Shown piece by piece: positions 36,189-42,893 of a stretch of DNA of 42,893 bases. Every line of letters starts with the position of its first letter. Position 1 is the first letter of the stretch. Where the stretch lies: NCBI GenBank assembly GCA_902500745.1, contig CABVRS010000010.1, positions 1 through 42,893 of the forward strand, given 5' to 3'. The notes under the pieces are model-generated. The model saw only the letters and a list, made by a program, of their open reading frames with translations, ran no database searches and had not been told where the DNA came from. This DNA comes from an uncultured Nitrospira sp. (lineage in GTDB: Bacteria > Nitrospirota > Nitrospiria > Nitrospirales > Nitrospiraceae). The translations under genes and the position numbers were made by a program.

Positions 36189-37097
36189 ATGAGCAAAGAA
36201 CGCATTCAAATATCTGAAGATCTGTACGATATTATGCCGTCGGACTATCAGGACCTCGTGAAAAGTGCCACATACGGCAAGGAGGATCGGGGCTGGAAAG
36301 ACATAGGATCATCAAAGGAACTGATCGAGCAACACTCACTTTGCGCCGGATGCCCCGAATCGATGGCTTTTCGATATATCCTGGCTTCACTCCCGAATCC
36401 TGAAGATACCGTCATGGTCGGCTCAACCGGTTGTACCAGCTTGGTATTCCCGATGGTTGCCGTTCATAACATCCATTCGTTGTTCGGCAACCAGAACGCG
36501 ATTGCATCAGGCCTTAAACGTGCGCTTAGCGTCCGATTCCCTGACCGTGTCAAGGATGTCGTCGTGCTTGCCGGGGATGGGGCAACCGTTGACATTGGCT
36601 TGGACATGACCCTCCAAGCATGGTTTCGCCAAGAAAAATTTACGACCATTTGCTTCGACAATGAACTCTATGCCAACACTGGTGGCCAGGAGAGCGGACT
36701 GATGCAGAAAGGCTTTGTCGCGAAGATGGCACCGGTCGGAAAGTTGTTCGACAAAGTGCGGCTACCAGAAATCGCCCGTGAGTCCGGCTGCCATTATGTC
36801 GTGAATTGCACGGTCAGCAAGCCATCATTGGTCGAAAAAGTGATCCGTAACGCCGTGCATATCGCCCGTGAAATTGGTCCGACCTATTTACAGCTGTACA
36901 CGCCCTGCATTCTAGAGATCGGCAAGAACAGTATGGAAGGCCTGCAGGAAATGCGCGATTCCGAAAAGCCAACCGAGCGGTTCGCCTACAAAGAGTACGT
37001 GAGCGAGCCAGCCAAGCAACTACTTGCAGAGTTGGCAGCAAAGGATAAGGAACGAAAGGCAGCCGCCAAGCAACTGGCAGGCCAAGCATCAGCGTAG
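36189..37097 (+). CDS. 2-oxoacid:ferredoxin oxidoreductase, beta subunit
   Basis: The beta chain binds the thiamine diphosphate and a [4Fe-4S] cluster. The TPP motif is GDGATVDIGLDMTLQAW followed by the Asn of FDNELYANTGGQ. Cluster-ligand cysteines are expected in HSLCAGCPES (C-x2-C), GSTGCTSLVFP and YTPCILEIG. Its 302 residues are the usual size. A GGAGG site precedes the ATG. It follows the alpha gene after 55 bases. Confidence 0.92.
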   Translation: MSKERIQISEDLYDIMPSDYQDLVKSATYGKEDRGWKDIGSSKELIEQHSLCAGCPESMAFRYILASLPNPEDTVMVGSTGCTSLVFPMVAVHNIHSLFGNQNAIASGLKRALSVRFPDRVKDVVVLAGDGATVDIGLDMTLQAWFRQEKFTTICFDNELYANTGGQESGLMQKGFVAKMAPVGKLFDKVRLPEIARESGCHYVVNCTVSKPSLVEKVIRNAVHIAREIGPTYLQLYTPCILEIGKNSMEGLQEMRDSEKPTERFAYKEYVSEPAKQLLAELAAKDKERKAAAKQLAGQASA

Positions 37098-37115
37098 TCA
37101 GACCGGAGGCCCAAT

Positions 37116-37823
37116 ATGATTAAAAGACGCTTGAATATCCGGATGTCAGGCTTGGGCGGACAAGGTGCGGTCACTGCCGCGCATGTTCTGGCCATGGCCG
37201 CGAACCGGGACGGTAAGTATTCCATCTCCAATCCATTCTTCGGGGCCGAGAAACGCATGGCTCCGGCAGAAAGTTACTGTCGCATCGGCATTGAGCGCAT
37301 TTACGACCGTGGTGAATTGGTATTCCCTGATGTCATTCAAGTCTTTCATCCCCAAGTCATCACCATGGGGAAGAGCTACACCATGCCTTTTTACTCCGGC
37401 GTGAAGGAAGGCGGTGTGGTGGTCATCAATTCTGCCCAGCCCTTGCTGTCTGACGAAGATGTGGAACGGCTCAAGGACTTGAATGTCGCGGTGTTTTATA
37501 TTGCCGGCACCGAGTTGGCCATTGAGGTAGCTGGCACGGAGCTATCCACCAATATGGCGATGATCGGCTCTGTCTCAGGTATTACGAAATGTGTCTCGAT
37601 GGAGGCCCTAGACGGGGCACTCCAAGAACGATTTGGTAAGAAATTCGTGGCTTCAGGGGGAACGGCGTCTTTGGACGAAGCCATTAAGAAGAAATTCGCC
37701 AAGAAAGAAATGCTCTTAGCTAAGAACTTGGCGACCGTGAAAGCTGCATATGAAATCGCTAGCGAGTGGGCCGACAAGAACAAGATTGAACTGCGTGTCG
37801 GAAATCCAGCTGTTGCTGCCTAA
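37116..37823 (+). CDS. 2-oxoacid:ferredoxin oxidoreductase, gamma subunit
   Basis: The gamma chain binds CoA in acetyl-CoA-forming members. It begins with the typical LNIRMSGLGGQGAVTAAHVLA, contains GAEKRMAPAESYCRIG and ends in a helical C-terminus. Length is 235 residues, somewhat longer than the common 180-190. The gene starts 18 bases after beta and is preceded by CGGAGG. Confidence 0.9.
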   Translation: MIKRRLNIRMSGLGGQGAVTAAHVLAMAANRDGKYSISNPFFGAEKRMAPAESYCRIGIERIYDRGELVFPDVIQVFHPQVITMGKSYTMPFYSGVKEGGVVVINSAQPLLSDEDVERLKDLNVAVFYIAGTELAIEVAGTELSTNMAMIGSVSGITKCVSMEALDGALQERFGKKFVASGGTASLDEAIKKKFAKKEMLLAKNLATVKAAYEIASEWADKNKIELRVGNPAVAA

Positions 37824-37841
37824 GAGAAGGAATGACGTTCC

Positions 37842-38120
37842 ATGTATAATGTTGCTCAAGTCATCGATGAAAAGTGCACTGCTAAGAAAGGGTGCCGTCT
37901 CTGCATCATGTACTGCCCGGAGGCAAATTGCCTGGACTTGAATAGCAGCAAGATGGTGGCAGAGGTCATGATCGATCGCTGCAAAGGCTGCGAACTTTGC
38001 GTAATCGTTTGTGACGCAGCCAAACACTTTGCTATCACCATGCAAGCCGTCAGCGCTACTGGACAATTGATGACCAAGAAAGGTGAGTCGGCTGCGCTCG
38101 GGCAGGCCTATCAAGGTTAG
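37842..38120 (+). CDS. 2-oxoacid:ferredoxin oxidoreductase, delta (ferredoxin-type) subunit
   Basis: A 92-residue protein with two iron-sulfur motifs: CRLCIMYCPEANCL and CKGCELCVIVCDAAKHF. The second has C-x2-C-x2-C-x3-C followed by Asp where Pro is common. The first has a Cys six residues upstream (KCTAKKGC). Both support binding of two [4Fe-4S] clusters that pass electrons to ferredoxin. It closes the operon, 26 bases before a strong terminator. Confidence 0.88.
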   Translation: MYNVAQVIDEKCTAKKGCRLCIMYCPEANCLDLNSSKMVAEVMIDRCKGCELCVIVCDAAKHFAITMQAVSATGQLMTKKGESAALGQAYQG

Positions 38121-38145
38121 CCAAGCTAATTTGGAATCAAAGCAA

Positions 38146-38175
38146 CCCCATAGCGTCGGCGCTATGGGGTTTTTT
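38146..38175 (+). terminator. Intrinsic terminator of the oxidoreductase operon
   Basis: CCCCATAGCG and CGCTATGGGG form a perfect 10-bp stem with a TCGG loop, followed by six T. The next gene starts only 22 bases later. Confidence 0.93.
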
Positions 38176-38197
38176 ATTGGGATCACGGAGAAGTACA

Positions 38198-38467
38198 ATG
38201 GAAATTGAAGATAATACCCTAGACGAACTATTGGGAGAGATTGCCGGCTTAATCAACCGGTATCCAATCGCTATCGAACGGCATGCAGCGATGCTCCAAA
38301 CAACGGGAAAGGATCCGGAACTTGTAGAGAAGCTCGTCAAAGCTGCTGACACGATGCGGGATAGTGGAAATCTTTACCTCACCTGGGCCAAGCATTATGC
38401 TGCCATGGCCAAGGGTAATACGGACGCATCTTCGGACGAAGACGAAACCGATGACTTCGACATTTAA
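38198..38467 (+). CDS. Small acidic helical protein of unknown function
   Basis: An 89-residue protein from ATG 38198, with GGAG about seven bases upstream. It is mostly helical (LDELLGEIAGLINRYP; LVEKLVKAADTMRDSGNLYLTWAKHYAAMAKG) and ends in a Ser/Asp/Glu tail (SSDEDETDDFDI). An earlier TTG start at 38177 would lie inside the terminator stretch and is rejected. No domain is recognised. It stands just after the operon terminator, so read-through is a plausible source of expression. Confidence 0.7.
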   Translation: MEIEDNTLDELLGEIAGLINRYPIAIERHAAMLQTTGKDPELVEKLVKAADTMRDSGNLYLTWAKHYAAMAKGNTDASSDEDETDDFDI

Positions 38468-38529
38468 AAACTTCCCTATTCCACAAAAAGTTTTGCTAAA
38501 ATAACTATCTCTTGCAGGTGGAAATCTGT

Positions 38530-38605
38530 TCCCCGGTAGCTCAGTTGGTAGAGCAGCCGGCTGTTAACCGGCTGGTCGCAGGTTCGAGTCCTGCCCGGGG
38601 AGCCA
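38530..38605 (+). tRNA. tRNA-Asn (GUU)
   Basis: A complete cloverleaf: acceptor TCCCCGG/CCGGGGA, D arm GCTC/GAGC, anticodon stem GCCGG/CCGGC with loop CTGTTAA (anticodon GTT), T arm CAGG/CCTG and encoded CCA at the 3' end. A TAAAAT box lies about 22 bases upstream. Confidence 0.96.
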
Positions 38606-38680
38606 ATACCGATTTTGCCAATTCACTACTCGCTGTCCTTCTCATTTCAAGACCGCCTCTTATCCTAGAACAGGATTGGC

Positions 38681-39307
38681 TTAACGAGTCGCGCCTTTCG
38701 CTCCGACACCGCTCTTCAGGACAATCTCACAGATGTGGTCTAGTCGTTCAATATGCTCATAGGCCGCCCACGGGTCCATGGCAACCGCACAAACCCCGTG
38801 ATTGGACTGACCGACGATGTCAAATTCAAGAGTTCCATCTTTTCGAACTTTAAAACAGTCAGCCGTCACGTCAGCCAATTCTCGAGACAATGCCGGGAGG
38901 GGAGGAACGGAACGCCCTACTCGCGTGTACCGTGAGATTTCAGGAAATTCCGCACTGATGCCCTGTAAGTCAATGCCCGCATACATTGCTGCCACCACAT
39001 GCGTTGCATGAACATGCACGACGGTTCGGGTCCGTTGTGAATCACGCTGCAAATTCCAATGCATCCACAGTTCACCTGACGGCTTTTGCAGCTCCTTAAC
39101 CTGTGGTACTCGCAGGCCGGTCGTGGGATCGGTGATGATCTCCAATCGAACAACATGCTCAGGATGCACGATCGTCTTGCGCCAGCCTGATGGCGTAATG
39201 TACAGGTATTTTCCGCCTCGCTTTTTCATGCTAATATTACCGTCTCTCGTTGTAATCCACCCTTTCTCGTAACAACGCCTCATCACGTCACCAATCGCCG
39301 TCAGCAT
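38681..39307 (-). CDS. Class II aldolase/adducin-family protein
   Basis: A 208-residue enzyme of the zinc-dependent L-fuculose-phosphate-aldolase/adducin fold. Family features: TTRDGNISMKKRGGKYLYIT near the N-terminus, the acid-containing KPSGELWMHW, the zinc-binding VVHVHATHV and later SNHGVCAVA with the third His. Such proteins may act as aldolases, epimerases or methylthioribulose-phosphate dehydratases; the substrate cannot be told. It is transcribed away from the YheT-like gene, with 128 bases between. Confidence 0.85.
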   Translation of the reverse strand: MLTAIGDVMRRCYEKGWITTRDGNISMKKRGGKYLYITPSGWRKTIVHPEHVVRLEIITDPTTGLRVPQVKELQKPSGELWMHWNLQRDSQRTRTVVHVHATHVVAAMYAGIDLQGISAEFPEISRYTRVGRSVPPLPALSRELADVTADCFKVRKDGTLEFDIVGQSNHGVCAVAMDPWAAYEHIERLDHICEIVLKSGVGAKGATR

Positions 39308-39435
39308 GATTCCTCCATTAAAATGTTATGATGATTTCGAGATCGGTCTCTCCTACGAGGAACCGCTCACGTGTGAAACATGAACCGTCCCGTGCTAGGT
39401 CCAACTAGGAACCACAGACTACCATAACAGGCAGA

Positions 39436-40446
39436 ATGATCGACTCTTCAATGAATGAACTTGCCTCCTCCTTTCGCCCACCACGTCTCCTCCGAAATGC
39501 TCATCTCATGACCCTCCTCCCTCGATACTGGCCACGAAAGACCCCGCTGATAGGATTGCCTCAGGAGGAACGTTTTTTCACTGTAGAACCACAGACACAC
39601 CTGAAAGGTTACTGTCACTGGCAAATCAACCGTCGGATATCCCCAACCGTTATTTTGGTACATGGCCTTGAGGGATCCAGCGAATCTCGGTACATGCGGG
39701 GCATTACGGCCAAGGCCTATCAGGCCGGATTCAACATTATCCGTATGAATCAACGTACGTGCGGTGGCACCGAGCATCTTTCTCCGACACTCTATAACAG
39801 CGGCCTGAGCGGAGACTATCGGACCATCATCAACGAATTGATCACCTCTGATAAACTCGACCAAATCTGGTTGGTCGGCTATTCTATGGGCGGGAACCTC
39901 GTTCTGAAGGCAGCCGGTGAGATCGGGCAGACTCAGCCAGCTCTTGTGGGAGTCGCCGCCATCTGTCCAAACATAGACCCGACTGCCTGCGCTCACGCAT
40001 TAGAAGAACCTCGCAATTGGATCTATCACCGACACTTTGTCACTAGATTAAAATCTCGGCTCCGCCGTAAAGCCACACTGTTCCCAGGTAAATGGGACCT
40101 TTCACTCCTTGATAAAATAACGACAATCAGCGAGTTTGACGATCGCTATACTGCTTCCGATGGAGGCTATCTCGACGGGGCTGACTACTACGACCGGGCA
40201 GGAGCGCGCCATGTATTACATTCCATCTCAGTTCCCACGCTCATCATCACCGCGCAAGACGATCCTTTTATCCCATATGCGATGTTCACAACGGCCAACA
40301 TTCAGCAGCACCCTCAGATTGCCGTCGTGGCACCTCGCTATGGAGGACATTGTGGGTTTTTTCACTGGAGGCGAAATGGAGAAGACCCATACTGGGCGGA
40401 GAACCGAATCCTAGACTTCATGCGAGGAGTGTTGCCGAATAAGTAG
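39436..40446 (+). CDS. Alpha/beta-hydrolase of the YheT family
   Basis: A 336-residue protein with an N-terminal extension (FRPPRLLRNAHLMTLLP) typical of YheT-like hydrolases. The oxyanion segment is VHGLEGSSESRYMRG, the nucleophile elbow GYSMGGNL (Ser150), the acid lies in AQDDPFIP and the His in YGGHCGFFHW. Substrate is not known for this branch. The start ATG 39436 is not backed by a strong ribosome-binding site, and ATG 39451 is an alternative. Confidence 0.85.
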   Translation: MIDSSMNELASSFRPPRLLRNAHLMTLLPRYWPRKTPLIGLPQEERFFTVEPQTHLKGYCHWQINRRISPTVILVHGLEGSSESRYMRGITAKAYQAGFNIIRMNQRTCGGTEHLSPTLYNSGLSGDYRTIINELITSDKLDQIWLVGYSMGGNLVLKAAGEIGQTQPALVGVAAICPNIDPTACAHALEEPRNWIYHRHFVTRLKSRLRRKATLFPGKWDLSLLDKITTISEFDDRYTASDGGYLDGADYYDRAGARHVLHSISVPTLIITAQDDPFIPYAMFTTANIQQHPQIAVVAPRYGGHCGFFHWRRNGEDPYWAENRILDFMRGVLPNK

Positions 40447-40627
40447 TATGTATACTGTTGACCGACGACCAGCTGTGCGCAAGAAGCTCCACTCCGCTCC
40501 CTTGCGAAAATAAACACAGCGTCTCAAGCAGCACCGTCAACTCGTGGAACTATCTATGTCCACAACCTATGGACAAGAGCTGCACTCAACGTGACCGTAG
40601 CGAGATCAATTGCTGCAATGGAGGGGC
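40447..40627. other. Convergent gap
   Basis: Tail-to-tail region between the YheT-like and Dop/PafA-family genes. No terminator hairpin with a T run was found. Confidence 0.35.
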
Positions 40628-42115
40628 TCAGACGACCACGCTGTCAAGGTGCGTTCGCACATCATCCAGATACGTTCTAAACGGGTCCGGCATGGGAAAC
40701 GGCGCACGACCCCGCACTTGAAAGATCGACCAATTGATGACATAGGAAGGGAACGATTCATTTGACTCGGTGAGAACTTTCGACTCACTGCCAGACCAGT
40801 CCTTGAGAAGATGGTTGATCAGCGCACTGCGACCATGGGCACGCGTATTCTTTGGGGCCTCCTCCATCGCAATCCGAATCAGTGCGTCTGTCGTCAATCG
40901 CGGGACTTTCCCTTCTTCTAATAATCCGTAATATAACCCTTTCCCCTGATTCAGATTGTGATACTCCAGATCCAAGCTCTTCAGCATAGGATCGTCCCAA
41001 TCCAGGTGCTCCGCCTCTCGGAAAGACTCCAGCAGCCAAAGCTTGGAAGCCCAGTCAACCCGACCAACGAGCGTCTGGTAATCCCCGTGCAGGTCATGCA
41101 GCACCGATGTCCATTGAGCAAGAACCCAATCGGTTTCCTCATCCTGCCCTTTGCAATGCTGTAGGGCACAGTCAAGAAACCGTTCTTGAATCTCAATGGC
41201 CGACATGGTCTTCTGAGACTGTAGCTGAACCGACCAACGGCGTTCCTGATCTTGGGAAATTTCTTGTAGGGCCTCCACAGGCTCGTCGATTTCCAAGTCC
41301 TGAGGTGCATGCCCTTCTTCTATAAGCTGTAGAACCAGGCCTGTAGTCCCCAACTTGAGCGCCGTCGCATATTCAGTCATGTTGGAGTCACCCAGGAGCA
41401 GGTGAATCCGTCGGTACTGATTAGGGTCCGCCAACGGTTCATCTCGCGTATTCACAATTGCCCGATTGTGTTGCACCCACTCGAAGAAATCATTCACGAT
41501 ATGGTCGGTCCGTTGAGAGATTTGAAACGGCAGACTCGTACCAGTCCTGGGTCCCATGGCTGATCGTGGAACAATTAACCGATCCATCTGAATCCACGCG
41601 TCTTGTGGACCGGCGGATCCGATACGTCCAGATCCGGTAAAAATTTGCCTGGTCACAAGAAATGTCACGAGGGGAGCCAGTCCCCGTCTCGAAAAGGGAA
41701 ACCGACGTGAAACAAGATAGTTTTCATGCGAACCGAACGTGGCATCCGTCTCATGATCGATATTGTTCTTGATCAGAGACACTTGATCAGAAAGCCCAAG
41801 TTGTTCGATCGTTTGCTGCAGCAAATGATCCCCGGCACGGTCAGACGCGACAATATCGGTCAAAGAATGACATTCCGGTGAGGCATATTCTAAATGCCCC
41901 ATATCCATATAGATTCGCCCCGCGTTAGTCAGAAATCCTCCATTGCCTGGAGGCTCATCGTGGCCCCGGTGATGAAGGTCAAGCACACCTTTTCGTTGAA
42001 CATGGAACAGATGATCCCGAATTCTTTGGGAGAACCACGTCGGCGAAGAGTCCGGATGATCTTCGTGGATGAGGAGCCCGTATTCTGTCTCGAGGCCAAA
42101 AATTCGGTTCAACAT
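40628..42115 (-). CDS. Dop/PafA-family enzyme of the Pup-proteasome system
   Basis: A carboxylate-amine ligase-type protein that either attaches (PafA) or deamidates/removes (Dop) the ubiquitin-like Pup. The start RIFGLETEYGL, the active-site RIYMDMGHLEYASPEC, the loop GSHENYLVSRR, NTRDEPLADPNQYRR, GDSNMTE and LKLGTTGLVL are clear family motifs. By gene order (directly after prcA) it should be PafA. By size (495 residues) and by details such as GSHENYL and FTGSGRIG it looks more like Dop. The Dop-loop is much shorter than in actinobacteria, and an insertion of about 20 residues lies before the FQISQRTDHI segment. The assignment is left open. It starts five bases from the proteasome gene stop. 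Confidence 0.85.
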   Translation of the reverse strand: MLNRIFGLETEYGLLIHEDHPDSSPTWFSQRIRDHLFHVQRKGVLDLHHRGHDEPPGNGGFLTNAGRIYMDMGHLEYASPECHSLTDIVASDRAGDHLLQQTIEQLGLSDQVSLIKNNIDHETDATFGSHENYLVSRRFPFSRRGLAPLVTFLVTRQIFTGSGRIGSAGPQDAWIQMDRLIVPRSAMGPRTGTSLPFQISQRTDHIVNDFFEWVQHNRAIVNTRDEPLADPNQYRRIHLLLGDSNMTEYATALKLGTTGLVLQLIEEGHAPQDLEIDEPVEALQEISQDQERRWSVQLQSQKTMSAIEIQERFLDCALQHCKGQDEETDWVLAQWTSVLHDLHGDYQTLVGRVDWASKLWLLESFREAEHLDWDDPMLKSLDLEYHNLNQGKGLYYGLLEEGKVPRLTTDALIRIAMEEAPKNTRAHGRSALINHLLKDWSGSESKVLTESNESFPSYVINWSIFQVRGRAPFPMPDPFRTYLDDVRTHLDSVVV

Positions 42116-42119
42116 AAAC

Positions 42120-42893
42120 TTATGCAGCGGAACGGCCTAGATCTCTTGGAAGTAACATTGCCAACTCATCGGGGCTGAGGGTGCGATACTTAGAGGTCCC
42201 TTGCATCTGACGATCAAGTAGGGCGCATTCGATCGATTTGTCAGTCATGCATTGACGAACATGATCATACAGGCCATCTGGATTACTCACTTGCCGATCG
42301 AGATCAGCGTGAACTTCACTGTGATCTCCGCTTTCGTCGAATGCCCGACGTTGCGCACGATCCCCGACAGCCCAGGAACACACCGCTGCATTGACAGCCT
42401 GCTCCAAAGACACAATGGCCTGTTGACGAAGATACGTATCCATTTCTTGCTCCACTCCAGCTGTAGCCCCTAGTACAGCATGGCGACTCTTTTCTTCAAA
42501 CGTGCCATCATAGTTGATAGTCAAAAACCTATCCGCCCCGACTTTCTGGCCTAATTCAGCCAATACGATCTTAACGATAAACGGAGCTTTGAAGACTTCT
42601 TCAAATGCCTGTTTGATAACTGGAGCAAGACCATACTTCACCATACGGCTTCCCGTCACATCACAGGGAGAGCGATTGAATCCTTCCACATGCGCCGTTT
42701 CCAAGAGGCTGAATCGTACCTTTTCAAGGTCAGCTGGATGTCCCATCCCACCCAAGGCGAGACGGTCATAAATCTCGTACAGCTTAGGTGTTCCTTTGCT
42801 CATGGTCATGAGCAAAATGCCTGGTTCGCACGCGACGACGACGACCGGGCTCCCTTGTTTGAACTGTTCATCGAGGTAGTGTCGTCGATTTCC
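42120..42893 (-). CDS. prcA: 20S proteasome alpha subunit, 5' end beyond the window
   Basis: The frame is open to the right window edge; its in-frame upstream residues read RRHYLDEQFKQGSPVVVVAC, matching an alpha-subunit N-terminus. The ATG cluster near 42806 and the TTG at 42815 are therefore internal. The visible 257 codons include KLYEIYDRLALGGMGHPADLE, the helix-rich middle (ALAPVIKQAFE-like, reading GLAPVIKQAFEE) and FLTINYDGTF. No catalytic N-terminal threonine processing site is seen, consistent with an alpha chain. It lies just upstream of the Dop/PafA-family gene on the same strand. The beta subunit, Pup and the ATPase would be expected further right. Confidence 0.88.
   Translation of the reverse strand, partial: GNRRHYLDEQFKQGSPVVVVACEPGILLMTMSKGTPKLYEIYDRLALGGMGHPADLEKVRFSLLETAHVEGFNRSPCDVTGSRMVKYGLAPVIKQAFEEVFKAPFIVKIVLAELGQKVGADRFLTINYDGTFEEKSRHAVLGATAGVEQEMDTYLRQQAIVSLEQAVNAAVCSWAVGDRAQRRAFDESGDHSEVHADLDRQVSNPDGLYDHVRQCMTDKSIECALLDRQMQGTSKYRTLSPDELAMLLPRDLGRSAA

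Noticed and set aside
42806-42815. ATG/TTG codons as the start of the proteasome alpha gene
   Set aside because: The frame stays open to the window edge and the upstream codons encode the expected alpha-subunit N-terminus, so the gene is partial.
42829-42842. Short (GTC)4-type tandem in the proteasome gene
   Set aside because: It simply encodes a run of valines in a conserved strand and is too short to suggest slippage.

Overview
The window reads as a chromosomal segment of a nitrite-oxidiser-like bacterium of the genus Nitrospira or a close relative (phylum Nitrospirota). This is inference from gene content, not a database match. The main clues are a five-subunit 2-oxoacid:ferredoxin oxidoreductase of the kind used in the reductive TCA cycle, a bacterial 20S proteasome alpha subunit beside a Dop/PafA-family enzyme, and the clusters ilvB-ilvN-ilvC-psd-pssA, rho-rpmE-prfA-prmC-murA-hisGDB and dnaG-rpoD. 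Most of the window is tightly packed housekeeping DNA.

Layout. Positions 126-5005 (minus) hold branched-chain amino acid synthesis (ilvB, ilvN, ilvC) followed by phosphatidylethanolamine synthesis (psd, pssA). The RNase P RNA lies at about 5214-5645 with its own promoter, then an M48 lipoprotein protease (5732-6604, minus) divergent from a short RNase HIII (6724-7386, plus). From 7.4 to 13.5 kb there is a looser, accessory-looking stretch. It holds a membrane SGNH-family protein whose 5' end carries a (CT)n tract, an O-carbamoyltransferase / SxtJ-like / DUF5989 cassette, and broken remnants. Then come a zinc-ribbon coiled-coil protein, a tRNA with anticodon CAU, and dnaG-rpoD (13.5-18.2 kb, minus).

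Positions 18.3-31.3 kb (minus) hold two blocks. The first is hisH, a lipoprotein gene, hisA, hisF, hisIE and hinT. The second is rho, rpmE, prfA, prmC, murA, hisG, hisD and hisB. Between hisB and hisH lie a plus-strand MntA/HepT toxin-antitoxin pair and a small gene broken by an amber codon. A terminator sits after hisB and another after rpmE. rho has a near-consensus promoter about 330 bases upstream of its start.

Positions 31.8-42.9 kb hold a DUF2203 protein, a YciI-like protein and an exported TPR protein. After them comes the oxidoreductase operon (34.2-38.1 kb) with a consensus sigma-70 promoter and a strong terminator, then a small acidic protein, tRNA-Asn, a class II aldolase-like protein and a YheT-like hydrolase. 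The window ends with the Dop/PafA-family gene and a proteasome alpha gene that runs off the right edge.

The most notable observation is the possible phase-variable start of the SGNH gene: the only ATG with a good ribosome-binding site is separated from the main reading frame by a (CT)8.5 tract and is currently out of frame by one repeat unit. Next to a carbamoylation cassette, this suggests variable decoration of a surface glycan.
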